A stretch of 64,000 bases of DNA from an uncultured Oscillospiraceae bacterium. Lineage in GTDB: Bacteria > Bacillota > Clostridia > Oscillospirales > Oscillospiraceae. Within the stretch, counting starts at the first letter, position 1, and the number at the start of each line of letters is the position of its first letter. The notes beneath the pieces were generated by a model, which was given only the letters and a program-made list of their open reading frames with translations, had not been told where the DNA came from and searched no databases. Both the position numbers and the translations under genes were made by a program. Shown piece after piece: positions 42,146 to 56,450 of this stretch. Where the stretch lies: NCBI GenBank assembly GCA_944387065.1, contig CALXDM010000003.1, positions 62,001-126,000 of the forward strand, written 5' to 3'.

Positions 42146-43399
42146 TCAGGGCGCCTCTGGGGTGTTGGGGTAATCCCATTGATGGTCGGTCTGGGCCATG
42201 TAGTCACTGGAGACGTTGAAGTAGCGCCAAAGCTGACGGGGCAGCCCCGTGTCCCAGGTGGCGTCCACGCAGTACCAAGTCCCGTCCAGGCGGACCATGT
42301 TCCAGGCGTGGTCCTCCCGGCTGTCAAAGGAGGCGCCCACCACGGTGATGCACTCCACCCCGGCCAAATCCATCAAGAGCTGGAAGGTGGTGGCAAAGCC
42401 CAGGCAGACCCCCTTCCCCTCCATCAGGGGATTGTAGGGGGTGTAGGAGTCCCGGGAGACCTGGGTGAACAGGGAGTAGTGGTCATAGTCGTAGGAAACG
42501 TGGGCGACCAGCCAGCCATAGATGGCCAGCTCCTTGTCAAAGTCGCTCATGGAGTCGGTGAGGAGCTGGCCCAGCACCTCGGCCGCCCGCTGGTAGATGG
42601 CCCGGTCATAGTCGGACAGGGCGGAGGGATCTCCACTGTGCCAGGCGGCCAGGATGGCGGAGGTGTCATAGAGGCTCATGTCATCCACACCGGGGTCGGT
42701 GTAGGGGACTCGCCCGGCCCAGGCGGAGGGATCCGCCTGGGCGGGGGAGGGCTCGGGAGCAGGGGCTGCGGGCTGGGTGTTGGCGGCGGGTTGGGTGGCA
42801 ATGGGTGTGGAAGCGGGCTCGGTAGCGGGAGCGCCGCTGGGGGATGGCGCGACGGAAGGGGTAGGGCTGGTGGAGCTGGAGGTGGGGGGCTGCTCCAGAG
42901 CGGCAAAGAAGGCATCCTGGGCGGCGTCCACCTCCTCACAGATCAGCAGGGCGGCATAGCCCTCGCTGTCGGACAGGGGAACCGCCCCGCCTTCCACGAT
43001 GGCGGCCTGCTCCGGGTTGTAGCCGGTGAAGTCCCCCTGACGGCCCAGGCGGTATGCCTCCAGCCCCGCCTCCACTTCGGCGGGTTGGGCCTGATCGGTT
43101 AACCGAAAGACGGACACTTCGAAGGCGTTGACCGGGGATTCGGAGAGGTAGACGGCGCAGTCGTCCCAGCTGTCAGAGGGCAGGCCGTAAAAATCGGACA
43201 CATAGGCGGACAGATCCCCGCCGTCCAAGGCCTCCTCCAGGGTTTGGAGCTGGGCCGGATCCTGCCCGCAGGCGGTCAGGATGGCCTGGGCGACCTGATC
43301 GGCGGAGGGGGCATCCTGCGGCTCCGGCCCGGGCTGGGCGGGGGAGCAGGAAGAGAGCAGCAGGATGGCGCAGAGCAATAGACAGAGGGTGCGGCGCAT
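42146..43399 (-). CDS. Lipoprotein with DUF4358-like and transglutaminase-like domains
   Basis: 417 residues. A lipoprotein signal ends LLLSSC (lipobox Cys near residue 18). The N-terminal domain (about 30-165) resembles DUF4358 (YGLPSDSWDDCAVYLSES, FEVSVFRL). A Ser/Thr/Pro/Ala-rich linker (about 168-225) leads to a transglutaminase-like domain with Cys in GKGVCLGFATTFQLLM, His in DHAWNMV and Asp in CVDATWD, the full triad. It should sit on the outer membrane face and act on peptides or cross-links; substrate is unknown. It is convergent with argF. Confidence 0.82.
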   Translation of the reverse strand: MRRTLCLLLCAILLLSSCSPAQPGPEPQDAPSADQVAQAILTACGQDPAQLQTLEEALDGGDLSAYVSDFYGLPSDSWDDCAVYLSESPVNAFEVSVFRLTDQAQPAEVEAGLEAYRLGRQGDFTGYNPEQAAIVEGGAVPLSDSEGYAALLICEEVDAAQDAFFAALEQPPTSSSTSPTPSVAPSPSGAPATEPASTPIATQPAANTQPAAPAPEPSPAQADPSAWAGRVPYTDPGVDDMSLYDTSAILAAWHSGDPSALSDYDRAIYQRAAEVLGQLLTDSMSDFDKELAIYGWLVAHVSYDYDHYSLFTQVSRDSYTPYNPLMEGKGVCLGFATTFQLLMDLAGVECITVVGASFDSREDHAWNMVRLDGTWYCVDATWDTGLPRQLWRYFNVSSDYMAQTDHQWDYPNTPEAP

Positions 43400-43478
43400 T
43401 TAGAAGGGCCTCCTTTGAGAACGGGTGATGGGAAAAGCGGCAGGGGCGCGCTCTGGGACGCGCCCCTGCCGCAGGACT

Positions 43479-43730
43479 TTATTCGGACAGGTAGCTTTTC
43501 AACAGCTCTTGGAGCAGCTCATCCCGGTCCAGCTTGCGGATCAGGGTGCGGGCGTTGTTGTAGTTGGTGATATAGGTGGGATCCTCGCTGAGGATATAGC
43601 CCACGATTTGGTTGATGGGGTTGTACCCCTTTTCCTGCAGGGAATTGTAAACGGATGTGAGGATGGTTTTGATTTCGTCGCTCCGGTCGAAATTGACGCT
43701 GAACCGGCGCGTATAATCCATGTCGTTCAA
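43479..43730 (-). CDS. IreB family regulatory phosphoprotein
   Basis: 83 residues from TTG 43730, which has GGGGGTG six bases upstream; ATG 43721 is the alternative. The conserved core [19 protein letters not shown] and [22 protein letters not shown] identify UPF0297/IreB. In enterococci IreB is phosphorylated by the PASTA kinase IreK and tunes cephalosporin resistance. Here it lacks its common neighbours (ruvX, alaS). Confidence 0.9.
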   Translation of the reverse strand: MNDMDYTRRFSVNFDRSDEIKTILTSVYNSLQEKGYNPINQIVGYILSEDPTYITNYNNARTLIRKLDRDELLQELLKSYLSE

Positions 43731-43885
43731 TGGGCACACCCCCCGGAATTGAATCATCTCTATTCTATCGTAACAGGGAGGAAATGTAAAGGGGAGAAAT
43801 GAAATTTTATATCTGGCCGCCTGGGCCGAGCGGACGGAAAGCCCCCCAGGCCCTGCGGCCTGGGGGGCGGGGAAGGGATGGGGGA

Positions 43886-45289
43886 TCAGGCGATGCGCTT
43901 CACACCTACCACATAGGATCCGTAATAGCCGCCGAACAGCGCGTCGTACTGCACCTGATAGGAGGTGGTGGAGGCGTGGATAAACTGATTGTTCCCCACA
44001 TAGATGCCCACATGGGTGGTGGGCAGCGTGCCTCCGGAACTGTCAAACTTAGGATCGAAGAAATAGACCAGATCGCCGGGCTGCATCTCGCTGGTGGAGA
44101 CGAAATAGCCGCTCTGGTTATACTGGCTGGAGGAGCCCCGGGCAATGGAGTAGCCCAGCTGCCTGTAGATGTAATACATCAGGCCCGAGCAGTCAAAGCC
44201 ATTGGGGCCAGCCGCGCCGTACACATAGGGCTTGCCCACCAGGGAGGCGGCTAGGGCCGCGGCGGACTCGCCCACCGAGCTGGAGCCGGCGGAGCCGACG
44301 GGCGCAGAGCTGGAAGCGGAGTTGGAAGAAGTGGAGCTGGAGGCCGAGCCGGTGGAAGTGGCAACGCTGTCCAGGTCAAAGGAGAGGTACTGGGCGGAGG
44401 CATAGCCGGACAGGTTGCCATAGGTGACGCCGTACCAGCCCTCCACGCTCTGGTCGGTGACGGTGACCACCGTGCCCCGGTTCAGAGAACCCACCCGGCC
44501 GTAGCCGGAACCCGCACCGGAGCGGACGTTCAGCGGCCCGTCAGTGACCACCGCCTGCCGGGGCTCGGGCTGGACGCTGTCCAGATCAAAGGAGAGGTAC
44601 TGGGCGGAGACATAGCCGGACAGGTCGCTGGAGGTGATGGCAAACCAGCCGTCGGCACGCTCCTCGGTGACGGAGACCACATCTCCCCGGGCCAAAGTGC
44701 CCACCCGGTCGTAGTCGGTGCCTGCGCCGGAGCGGACGTTCAGCGGCCCGTCGGTGACCACCGCCTGACGGGGCTCGGGCTGGACGCTGTCCAGGTCAAA
44801 GGAGAGATACTGAGCGGAGGCATAGCCGGACAGGTCGCCGCAGGTGACGCCGTACCAGCCCTCCACGCTCTGGTCGGTGACGGTGACCACGTCTCCCCGG
44901 GCCAAAGCGCCCACCCGGTCGTAGTCGGTGCCCGCGCCGGAGCGGATGTTCAACGGCCCGTCGGTGACCACGGCCTGCTGGGGCTCAGGGGTCTGCTCCT
45001 GCTCGGACAGAGCGCTGGCCGCGTCCGCCTCCAGCGGCTGGGCAGCCATGCAGTTCTCCGCCCCGTTGTATGTAACCTGGTACCAGACCCCAGCCGCGGC
45101 GGATAGAATCGTGACCTGGGCGCTGCGGGGGGCGTAAGCCAGGGTGGCGGCCTGAACGGCCGCGTCGCTGGGCAGGGGCAGGGGGGAGGCGGGGCCGGTG
45201 ACCATGGACGCCAGGGCGATGCCCGTGGTCAGGGCCACGGCCAGCCCGGCGGCAGCGGCCCCTTTGACCAGTCTGTGCTTGGGATTCAT
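43886..45289 (-). CDS. Secreted SH3-repeat NlpC/P60 peptidoglycan hydrolase
   Basis: 467 residues; ATG 45289 set by GGAGGACCCTTCCT. Signal/anchor segment near 10-30. Then three bacterial SH3 repeats (about 100-310), each with GPLN(I/V)RSGAG, RGDVV and [15 protein letters not shown], a Ser-rich linker, and a C-terminal NlpC/P60 domain with catalytic Cys in [11 protein letters not shown], His in TTHVGIYVG and a third polar residue in FIHAST. It should cut the stem peptide of peptidoglycan. The repeats are very similar to each other at DNA level. Confidence 0.92.
   Translation of the reverse strand: MNPKHRLVKGAAAAGLAVALTTGIALASMVTGPASPLPLPSDAAVQAATLAYAPRSAQVTILSAAAGVWYQVTYNGAENCMAAQPLEADAASALSEQEQTPEPQQAVVTDGPLNIRSGAGTDYDRVGALARGDVVTVTDQSVEGWYGVTCGDLSGYASAQYLSFDLDSVQPEPRQAVVTDGPLNVRSGAGTDYDRVGTLARGDVVSVTEERADGWFAITSSDLSGYVSAQYLSFDLDSVQPEPRQAVVTDGPLNVRSGAGSGYGRVGSLNRGTVVTVTDQSVEGWYGVTYGNLSGYASAQYLSFDLDSVATSTGSASSSTSSNSASSSAPVGSAGSSSVGESAAALAASLVGKPYVYGAAGPNGFDCSGLMYYIYRQLGYSIARGSSSQYNQSGYFVSTSEMQPGDLVYFFDPKFDSSGGTLPTTHVGIYVGNNQFIHASTTSYQVQYDALFGGYYGSYVVGVKRIA
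44370..44970 (-). repeat. Three tandem ~190-bp SH3-coding repeats
   Basis: Segments starting near 44380, 44570 and 44770 share long identical runs (for example the GTCAAAGGAGAGGTACTGGG block and the GACGCTGTCCAG junctions). They encode the three SH3 domains of the hydrolase. Their near identity suggests recent duplication or gene conversion. Confidence 0.8.
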
Positions 45290-45355
45290 AGGAAGGGTCC
45301 TCCAATCATCATGCAATCTTTTGTGTAGGGGCCACAGCCGGCCCGGGGGGATGCC

Positions 45356-45679
45356 TTACTTGCCCGCCAGGGCCCGCATCAGCCAGATGGAGCCCATGTC
45401 GATGGCGGAGAACAGGTCGGGCAGGTCGCTCTTTTTGACCACCCGGTCCCGGCTCTTCAGGTCGGGGTCGGTGAGCTGCAACTGAAGGTGGACCTTGTTG
45501 GCCAGCTCCAGCTCCCCTTCCTTCTCAGCGCCCATGACCTGGATCATGATGATGTACTTGTCGGCCATGGAACCGTAATAGATCAGATTGTCCTTGCGCC
45601 GCAGAGGATGGCCCTTGTACATCAGGCCGCCCGCCTGCTCCGCCGCTGCCGTCTTCCCTGCCGCTTTCTGTTCTGCCAT
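45356..45679 (-). CDS. Conserved-looking hypothetical protein
   Basis: 107 residues from ATG 45679 (AAGGAGGCAGCT before it). The N-terminus is Ala/Lys-rich (MAEQKAAGKTAAAEQ), then a compact domain: MYKGHPLRRKDNLIYYGSM, DKYIIMIQVM, LANKVHLQLQLTD, and a final helix FSAIDMGSIWLMRAL. Soluble, no Cys. I do not recognise a family. It has its own promoter with repeated GTTACAA elements. Confidence 0.65.
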   Translation of the reverse strand: MAEQKAAGKTAAAEQAGGLMYKGHPLRRKDNLIYYGSMADKYIIMIQVMGAEKEGELELANKVHLQLQLTDPDLKSRDRVVKKSDLPDLFSAIDMGSIWLMRALAGK

Positions 45680-45699
45680 AGCTGCCTCCTTGATGAGAT

Positions 45700-45747
45700 T
45701 GTAACCAATTTGTAACCCATTGTAACGCTTTTGCATACCCTTGTCAA
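45700..45747 (-). promoter_or_regulatory. Promoter with three GTTACAA repeats
   Basis: Minus-strand TTGACA (45747-45742), 17 bases, TACAAT (45724-45719). GTTACAA occurs three times in tandem from 45725 down to 45698, overlapping the -10 and the start site, a plausible operator array. Confidence 0.65.
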
Positions 45748-45800
45748 CAGCATTTTTCCAGAAAAGATAGAAATCTGGTGCTTCCCTGGCGGAGGGGAAG

Positions 45801-45836
45801 AAAAACCGGCCTGGGCAGGCTCCCAGGCCGGTTTTT
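45801..45836. terminator. Terminator of the ABC-F/DUF1294 operon
   Basis: AAAAACCGGCCTGGG (45801-45815) pairs with CCCAGGCCGGTTTTT (45822-45836). It can act both ways. Confidence 0.88.
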
Positions 45837-45896
45837 GCCGTCGAAACGGGCAAATACAATGTAGTTGGCGCCCCATTCCCGGGGCGGGCGGAGGGA

Positions 45897-46178
45897 TTAT
45901 TCCGGCGCCAGCCAGGCCCAGAGCAGCAGCCCGGCCTGAAGGGCCAGGGCGGCGGGCACCCCCAGGCGGAAGGGGGCCTTGCGGCGCTTGTGACGCAGCA
46001 GGGCCATAGCCAGGAAGCTGCCCAGCCCGCCGCCCCCCAGGGCTGCCCCCAGCAGGGCGGCCTCGGGAATGCGCCGGCGACCCAGCTTGGCCATCAGCTT
46101 GTCCCAGGTGAAGAGGAGGAAGGCCAGCAGACTGACCGCCCCGTACCAGATCAGCAGCAGGCGGGCGGCGTCAGGCAT
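45897..46178 (-). CDS. DUF1294 membrane protein
   Basis: 93 residues, ATG 46178 overlapping the ABC-F end by eight bases. Hydrophobic segments flank a basic loop with the family marks FTWDKLMAKLGRRRIPE and LRHKRRKAPF. Function unknown; two to three membrane spans. Translationally coupled to the ABC-F gene. Confidence 0.85.
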   Translation of the reverse strand: MPDAARLLLIWYGAVSLLAFLLFTWDKLMAKLGRRRIPEAALLGAALGGGGLGSFLAMALLRHKRRKAPFRLGVPAALALQAGLLLWAWLAPE

Positions 46179-47769
46179 GGGCCAGCTGGCGGGCCAGATA
46201 TTCCTCATAGTCCATGCGGTGATCTGTCAGGCGGCCGTCCGGGGTGAAGTCGAAGATGCGGTTGGCCACAGTCTGCACCAGCTGGTGGTCGTGGGAGGAG
46301 ATCAGCACGTTGCACTTGACCGCCTCCAGGCCGTTGTTCAGCGCGGCGATGGACTCCAGATCCAGATGGTTGGTGGGCTGGTCCAGCAGCAGCACGTTGG
46401 CCCCGGAGAGCATCATCCGGGAGAGCATACACCGCACCTTCTCCCCGCCGGAGAGCACCTGCACCGGTTTGAAGATGTCGTCCCCGGAGAAGAGCATCCG
46501 ACCCAAAAAGCCCCGCAGGTAGCTCTCGTGCTGATCCTGGGAGAACTGGCGCATCCAGTCCAGGATGTTCAGCTGGCAGTCTTGGAAGAAGGGGGCGTTG
46601 TCCTTGGGGAAGTAGGAGAAGCTGGCCGTTTGGCCCCACTTCACGCTGCCCTCGTCAGGCTCCCACTCCCCGGTGAGGATCTTGAACAGGGCGGTATGGG
46701 CGTTCTCGTTGTCCCCCACAAAGGCGATCTTGTCCCCGTGGCCCACGATGAAGCTGATCTTGTCCAGCAGCTTCACCCCGTCCACCGTCTTGGACACGTC
46801 GGTGACGAACAGGATGTCCTTGCCCACCTCCCGATCAGGGGAGAAGCTCACCCAGGGATAGCGGCGGGAGGAGGCGGGCAGCTGCTCCACCGTCAGCTTA
46901 TCCAGCAGCTTGCGCCGGGCGGTGGCCTGCTTGGACTTGGACTTGTTGGCCGAGAAGCGGGCGATGAACTCCTGCAGCTCCCGGGCCTTCTCCTCGTTGC
47001 GTTTGTTCTGCTGCTTGAGCAGGTTTTGCACCAGTTGGGAGGACTCGTACCAGAAGTCGTAGTTGCCCACGTACAGCTTGACCTTGTTGTAGTCGATATC
47101 CACGATGTGGGTGCACACGGTGTTGAGGAAATGACGGTCATGGGAGACCACGATGACGGTGCCGTCGTAGTCCAGCAGGAAGTCGTTGAGCCACTCCACC
47201 GCGGCGATGTCCAGGTTGTTGGTGGGCTCGTCCAGCAGCAGGATGTCAGGCTGGCCGAACAGGGCCTGGGCCAGCAGTACCTTCACCTTCAGCCGGGGGT
47301 CCAGGGCGGCCATGGAGCCGGCGTGGTGCTGGGTGTCCACGCCCAGGCCCTGGAGGATGCGGGAGGCGTCGCTCTCCGCCTCGTAGCCGCCCAGATCGGC
47401 GTACTCAGCCTGCAGGTCGGCCGCCCGCAGCCCGTCCTCGTCCGTAAAGTCCGCCTTCTCATACAGGGCGTTCATCTCCCGGCCGATGTCGTACAGCTTC
47501 TGGTTGCCCATGACCACGGTGTCCAGGACGGTGTGGTCGTCGTAGGCGTTCTGGTCCTGCTTCAACACGGACATGCGCACGTTGGGCAGCACGGACACCT
47601 GGCCGCTGGTGGGCTCCAGCTGGCCGGAGAGGATCTTCAGGAAGGTGGACTTGCCCGCGCCGTTGGCGCCGATGACGCCGTAGCAGTTGCCCCGGGTAAA
47701 CTGCAGGTCCACATGGGAGAACAGGGGCTGCCCGCTGTAATTCAGGGACAGGTCGGAAACAGTGATCAT
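46171..47769 (-). CDS. ABC-F ribosome-associated ATPase (YkpA/YbiT-like)
   Basis: 532 residues, two ABC cassettes joined by a basic linker (about 250-300, KSKSKQATARRKLLDKL) that reaches into the ribosome exit region. Domain 1 has Walker A GANGAGKST but its signature is replaced by the YkpA/YbiT-type PRLKVKVLLAQAL; Walker B is LLLDEPTNNLD. Domain 2 has LSGGEKVR and LLLDQPTNHLD but its Walker A is degenerate (GDNENAHTA, no Gly-Lys). Relatives modulate translation. No membrane domain. Confidence 0.9.
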   Translation of the reverse strand: MITVSDLSLNYSGQPLFSHVDLQFTRGNCYGVIGANGAGKSTFLKILSGQLEPTSGQVSVLPNVRMSVLKQDQNAYDDHTVLDTVVMGNQKLYDIGREMNALYEKADFTDEDGLRAADLQAEYADLGGYEAESDASRILQGLGVDTQHHAGSMAALDPRLKVKVLLAQALFGQPDILLLDEPTNNLDIAAVEWLNDFLLDYDGTVIVVSHDRHFLNTVCTHIVDIDYNKVKLYVGNYDFWYESSQLVQNLLKQQNKRNEEKARELQEFIARFSANKSKSKQATARRKLLDKLTVEQLPASSRRYPWVSFSPDREVGKDILFVTDVSKTVDGVKLLDKISFIVGHGDKIAFVGDNENAHTALFKILTGEWEPDEGSVKWGQTASFSYFPKDNAPFFQDCQLNILDWMRQFSQDQHESYLRGFLGRMLFSGDDIFKPVQVLSGGEKVRCMLSRMMLSGANVLLLDQPTNHLDLESIAALNNGLEAVKCNVLISSHDHQLVQTVANRIFDFTPDGRLTDHRMDYEEYLARQLAHA

Positions 47770-47897
47770 ACCGGACTCCTTTGCGTCAAGTCTAAACTGG
47801 CAGCAGATGTGCGGGCACTATCATACCACAGGCCGGGGGGAAAAGACAGGAAAAGTTTTCGGCAGGGAAAGAAAATCGCCCCGCGGCAAGAGAATCC

Positions 47898-47926
47898 TTG
47901 ACACAAGGCGGACAATATGGTATGAT
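47898..47926 (+). promoter_or_regulatory. rpoBC promoter
   Basis: TTGACA 47898-47903, 17 bases, TATGAT 47921-47926. It opens a 160-base leader before rpoB. The rest of 47770-48093 holds no gene. Confidence 0.8.
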
Positions 47927-48093
47927 AAATTGCTTTTCCACACGGCAGGCCAATGGGGAGAACACTCCCCCACGCTAAGGTCAGGATAGCACATCGGCGG
48001 GGGAAAGGCAAGAGGGAGTTTGAAAAGAGTGACAACGGCCCCAGGCGTGCCGCATCGGCAACCCTATCTACGAAGTGGAGCGTGATCAGCAAA

Positions 48094-51000
48094 ATGGCAA
48101 GAGCGGTCAAGGAAGTCCAGTACGGCAAGACCCTGCGCAAGAGCTTCGCCCGCAGCGAGGACATCCTGGAGATACCCTACCTGCTGGAGATCCAGAAGAA
48201 GTCCTACCAATGGTTTTTTGAGACCGGCCTGCAGGAGGTGTTCAACGACGTTGACTCCATCACCGACTACGCCGGCAACCTGGAGCTGACCTTCATCGGC
48301 TTCTCCATGGACGACCCACCCAAGTACACCATCGAGGAGTGCAAGGCCCAGGACGCCACCTACGCCAAGCCCATCAAGGTGCAGGTGCGTCTGCACAACA
48401 AGGAGACCGGCGAGATCAAGGAGCAGGAGATCTTCATGGGGGACTTCCCCATCATGACCGACGCGGGCACTTTCGTCATCAACGGGGCGGAGCGGGTCAT
48501 CGTCTCCCAGATCGTCCGTTCCCCCGGGGTGTACTTTGCCCGCAACGCGGACAAGGCGGACAACATCAGCTATTCCGCCACTGTGATCCCCTACCGGGGG
48601 GCCTGGCTGGAGTATGAGACCGACCTGTCCGATGTGTTCTACGTGCGCATCGACAAGAACCGCAAGTTGCCCATCACCTGTCTGATCCGGGCCGTGGGCC
48701 CCCGCACGGACGGGGAGATCCTGGAGCTGTTTGGGGAGGACCCCCGCATCCTGGCCACGCTGGAGAAGGACGCGTGCAAGAGCTATGAGGAGGCCCTGCT
48801 GGAGATCTACCGCAAGCTGCGCCCCGGCGAGCCGCCCACGGTGGACTCGGCCGAGAGCCTGCTGGCCTCCCTGTTCTTTGACCCCCATCGGTATGACCTG
48901 TCCGCTGTGGGCCGCTATAAGTTCAACAAGAAGCTGGCCCTGGCCCCCCGCCTGACGGGGCAGAAGCTGGCCCTGCCGGTGGCCGACCCGTCCACCGGTG
49001 AGATCGTGGCCGAGGCCGGCCAGGTGCTCACCCGGGAGCAGGCCCGCCAGCTGGAGAAGCTGGGGGTGAACGAGGCGGTCATCGAGGTGGACGACCTGCA
49101 CACCGGCGTGCACACCGTGAAGGTGTTCTCCAATGGCATGGTGGATATGGGGGGCTTTGTGGACTTTGACCCGGAGCAGGCGGGCGTGAGCGAGAAGGTG
49201 CGCTTTTCAGTGCTGCGGGAGCTGCTGGAGCAGCGGGAGAGCCAGGGGCTGTCCCAGGAGGAGTTTGTGGAACTGGTACGGGGTCGGCTGGACGAGCTGA
49301 TTCCCAAGCACATCATCGTGGAGGACATGATGGCCTCCATCAACTATCTCAACTGCCTGGCCTTCGGCGTGGGGGTGGCCGACGACATCGACCACCTGGG
49401 CAACCGCCGCCTGCGCTGCGTGGGCGAGCTGCTGCAAAACCAGTTCCGCATCGGCTTCACCCGCATGGAGCGGGTGATCCGGGAGCGGATGACCATCCAG
49501 GACCTGGACATCGTCACCCCACAGTCGCTGATCAACATCCGACCGGTGACCGCCGCCATCAAGGAGTTTTTCGGCTCCTCTCCCCTGAGCCAGTTCATGG
49601 ACCAGACCAACCCCCTGGCCGAGCTGACCCACAAGCGCCGCCTGTCCGCCCTGGGCCCCGGCGGCCTGAGCCGGGACCGGGCCTCCTTCGACGTGCGGGA
49701 CGTGCATTACAGCCACTACGGCCGGCTGTGCCCCATCGAGACGCCGGAAGGGCCCAACATCGGCCTGATCTCCTATCTGGCCTCCTACGCCCGGGTGAAC
49801 CGGTACGGCTTCATCGAGACTCCCTATCGCAAGGTGGAGCGGATCTTGGACGGGGAGGGCAGGTGCGTGGCGGCCAAGGTCACCGACCAGGTGGAATACA
49901 TGACCGCAGACGTGGAGGATGAGTTCTATGTGGCCCAGGCCACCGAGCCGGTGGACGGGGAGGGCTGCTTCACCAATCCTCGGGTGGCCTGCCGCCACCG
50001 CAACGAGATCGTGGAGGTGGACGCCGAGCGGGTGGACTACGTGGACGTGTCCCCCAAGATGATGGTGTCGGTGGCCACGGCCATGATCCCCTTCCTGCAA
50101 AACGACGACGCCAACCGGGCCCTGATGGGCGCCAACATGCAGCGTCAGGCGGTGCCCCTGCTCACCACCCAGGCTCCCATTGTGGCCACCGGGCAGGAGT
50201 ACAAGAACTGCCAGGACTCCGAGGTGGTCATCCTGGCCGAGGGGGACGGCGAGGTCACCCAGGTGGACGCCAACCATGTGGTGGTGCGCTACGACAGCGG
50301 CCAGGTGAAGGACTATAAGCTGACCAAATTCATGCGCTCCAACCACGGCACCTGCATCAACCAGCGGCCCATCGTGGCCGTGGGCGACCGGGTGAAGGAG
50401 CGGGACACCCTGGCCGACGGCCCCTCCACCTGCGACGGGGAGATTGCCTTGGGCAAGAACATCCTCATGGGCTTTATGACCTGGGAGGGCTACAACTACG
50501 AGGACGCCATCCTGCTCAACGAGCGGATGGTGAAGGAGGACGTGTTCACCTCCATCCACATCGAGGAGTATGAGACCGAGGCCCGGGATACCAAGCTGGG
50601 CCCCGAGGAGATCACCCGGGACATCACCAACGTGGGCGAGGACGCACTGAAGGACCTGGACGAGCGGGGCATCATCCGGGTGGGCGCCGAGGTCCACTCG
50701 GGGGACTACCTGGTGGGCAAGGTCACCCCCAAGGGGGAGACGGAGATGACCGCCGAGGAGCGGCTGCTGCGGGCTATTTTCGGCGAGAAGGCCCACGAGA
50801 CCCGGGATACCTCTATGAAGGTGCCCCACGGGGAGAGCGGCATCGTGGTGGACGTGAAGGTGTTCACCCGGGAGGATGGGGCAGAGCTGTCCCCCGGGGT
50901 CAACCAGGTGGTGCGGGTCTACATCGCTCAAAAGCGCAAGATCAGCGTGGGCGACAAGATGGCCGGCCGCCACGGCAACAAGGGCGTGGTGTCCCGCATC

Positions 51001-51855
51001 CTGCCCCAGGAGGATATGCCCTTCCTGCCCGACGGCACCCCCCTGGACATCGTGCTCAACCCGCTGGGCGTGCCCTCCCGTATGAACATCGGCCAGGTGC
51101 TGGAGGTCCACCTGGGCTACGCTGCCCAAGCCCTAGGTTGGAAGGTGGCCACCCCCATCTTCAACGGCGCCGACGAGCAGGACATCGCCGACACGCTGAA
51201 GCTGGCCGGCCTGCGGGAGGACGGCAAGAGCTGGCTGTACGACGGGCGCACCGGCGAGCGGTTTGACAACCCGGTTACCGTGGGCTACGTCTACTTCCTC
51301 AAGCTCCACCACCTGGTGGACGACAAGATCCACGCCCGCTCCACCGGCCCCTACTCCCTGGTGACCCAGCAGCCGCTGGGCGGCAAGGCCCAGATGGGCG
51401 GCCAGCGCTTTGGCGAGATGGAGGTGTGGGCGCTGGAGGCCTATGGCGCGGCCTACACCCTGCAGGAGATCCTCACCGTGAAGTCGGACGACACCACCGG
51501 GCGCATCAAGACCTACGAGTCCATCGTCAAGGGCTACAACGTGCCCAAGCCCGGTGTGCCCGAATCCTTCAAGGTGCTGGTCAAGGAGCTTCAGGCGCTG
51601 TGCCTGGACATCCAGGTGCTGGATGAGCAGGGCAATGAGATCGAGCTGAAGGACGATGAGGAGGACACCTACCAGCCCGGCCGCTTCCGGGAGGAGGACG
51701 ACCGCTACCAGGACTACGGCAGCGAGAGCGAGTTTGCCCAGGCGGGCTTCACCATGAAAGAGACCAGCGACGACGACGATCTGGCCGCCTCCGACGAGGG
51801 GCTGGAGGGCGCCGGCGAGGACGAGCCGCTGTTTGACAGCGAAGACGAAGACTGA
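48094..51855 (+). CDS. rpoB: RNA polymerase beta subunit
   Basis: 1,253 residues. ATG 48094 ([18 protein letters not shown]) is the conserved start; GGAG is 13 bases upstream, slightly far. Landmarks: [14 protein letters not shown], the rifampicin region [20 protein letters not shown] and [27 protein letters not shown], and C-terminal [21 protein letters not shown] long acidic tail (about 1190-1253) is Asp/Glu-rich. rifR residues look wild type (S-x-[19 protein letters not shown]). Followed 17 bases later by rpoC. Confidence 0.97.
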   Translation: MARAVKEVQYGKTLRKSFARSEDILEIPYLLEIQKKSYQWFFETGLQEVFNDVDSITDYAGNLELTFIGFSMDDPPKYTIEECKAQDATYAKPIKVQVRLHNKETGEIKEQEIFMGDFPIMTDAGTFVINGAERVIVSQIVRSPGVYFARNADKADNISYSATVIPYRGAWLEYETDLSDVFYVRIDKNRKLPITCLIRAVGPRTDGEILELFGEDPRILATLEKDACKSYEEALLEIYRKLRPGEPPTVDSAESLLASLFFDPHRYDLSAVGRYKFNKKLALAPRLTGQKLALPVADPSTGEIVAEAGQVLTREQARQLEKLGVNEAVIEVDDLHTGVHTVKVFSNGMVDMGGFVDFDPEQAGVSEKVRFSVLRELLEQRESQGLSQEEFVELVRGRLDELIPKHIIVEDMMASINYLNCLAFGVGVADDIDHLGNRRLRCVGELLQNQFRIGFTRMERVIRERMTIQDLDIVTPQSLINIRPVTAAIKEFFGSSPLSQFMDQTNPLAELTHKRRLSALGPGGLSRDRASFDVRDVHYSHYGRLCPIETPEGPNIGLISYLASYARVNRYGFIETPYRKVERILDGEGRCVAAKVTDQVEYMTADVEDEFYVAQATEPVDGEGCFTNPRVACRHRNEIVEVDAERVDYVDVSPKMMVSVATAMIPFLQNDDANRALMGANMQRQAVPLLTTQAPIVATGQEYKNCQDSEVVILAEGDGEVTQVDANHVVVRYDSGQVKDYKLTKFMRSNHGTCINQRPIVAVGDRVKERDTLADGPSTCDGEIALGKNILMGFMTWEGYNYEDAILLNERMVKEDVFTSIHIEEYETEARDTKLGPEEITRDITNVGEDALKDLDERGIIRVGAEVHSGDYLVGKVTPKGETEMTAEERLLRAIFGEKAHETRDTSMKVPHGESGIVVDVKVFTREDGAELSPGVNQVVRVYIAQKRKISVGDKMAGRHGNKGVVSRILPQEDMPFLPDGTPLDIVLNPLGVPSRMNIGQVLEVHLGYAAQALGWKVATPIFNGADEQDIADTLKLAGLREDGKSWLYDGRTGERFDNPVTVGYVYFLKLHHLVDDKIHARSTGPYSLVTQQPLGGKAQMGGQRFGEMEVWALEAYGAAYTLQEILTVKSDDTTGRIKTYESIVKGYNVPKPGVPESFKVLVKELQALCLDIQVLDEQGNEIELKDDEEDTYQPGRFREEDDRYQDYGSESEFAQAGFTMKETSDDDDLAASDEGLEGAGEDEPLFDSEDED

Positions 51856-51872
51856 GAAGGGAGGAGCAGAGC

Positions 51873-55766
<3,894 letters not shown>

Positions 55767-55793
55767 CCCCTCCGCCCCGGCAGGAGCACACGC

Positions 55794-55831
55794 AAAAGCC
55801 CCCGCGGCACACTGTGCCGCGGGGGCTTTTT
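55794..55831. terminator. rpoBC / mntP bidirectional terminator
   Basis: AAAAGCCCCCGCGGCAC (55794-55810) pairs with GTGCCGCGGGGGCTTTTT (55814-55831). Confidence 0.93.
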
Positions 55832-55843
55832 GACGGCGGAGAC

Positions 55844-56410
55844 TCACAGGCTGAGAACGCCCAGATGTTCCAAGAGGATTTTCAGGCCCATGAGGATGAG
55901 TACCCCGCCCCCCAGCAGCTCAGCCTTAGACTGGTACCGGGCACCGAACAGGTTGCCCACCTTCACCCCGGCGCTGGCGATGGCGAAGGTGATGACTCCG
56001 ATGAGGGCGAGGGCCAGGGGGAGGTTGACGGGCAGGAAAGCAAAGGTGATGCCCACGGCCAGCGCATCTACAGAGGTGGCAAGGGCCAGCAGGAACATGA
56101 CGCCGAAGGACAGGGACGGGTCGTAGTCCTCCTCCCCTCCCTGGAGACCCTCCCGGATCATATTGCCGCCGATGAGGGAGAGCAGCACGAAGGCGATCCA
56201 GTGATCCAGCCACTGGATGGGGCCGGCCAGGACCGAGCCCAGCAGGTAGCCCAACGCAGGCATCAAGGCTTGGAACAACCCAAACCACAGCCCCACCAAC
56301 AGGGCCTGGCGCAGCTTCAGCGTACGCAGGGACAGCCCCTTGCAGACGGCCACCGCAAAGGCGTCCATGGCAAGCCCGACGGCCAGGAAAAACAGCTCCG
56401 GGACACGCAT
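55844..56410 (-). CDS. mntP: Manganese efflux pump MntP
   Basis: 188 residues, six membrane spans. The repeat motifs of the family are seen as VGLAMDAFAVAVCKG (first half) and ATSVDALAVGITFA (second half), each with the Asp that binds Mn2+. It exports excess manganese. It lies 40 bases after a yybP-ykoY type leader, so it is expected to be switched on by Mn2+. Confidence 0.93.
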   Translation of the reverse strand: MRVPELFFLAVGLAMDAFAVAVCKGLSLRTLKLRQALLVGLWFGLFQALMPALGYLLGSVLAGPIQWLDHWIAFVLLSLIGGNMIREGLQGGEEDYDPSLSFGVMFLLALATSVDALAVGITFAFLPVNLPLALALIGVITFAIASAGVKVGNLFGARYQSKAELLGGGVLILMGLKILLEHLGVLSL

Positions 56411-56450
56411 CCTTCATCACATCCTATGCTATTGAATATGTCGGGGGACA

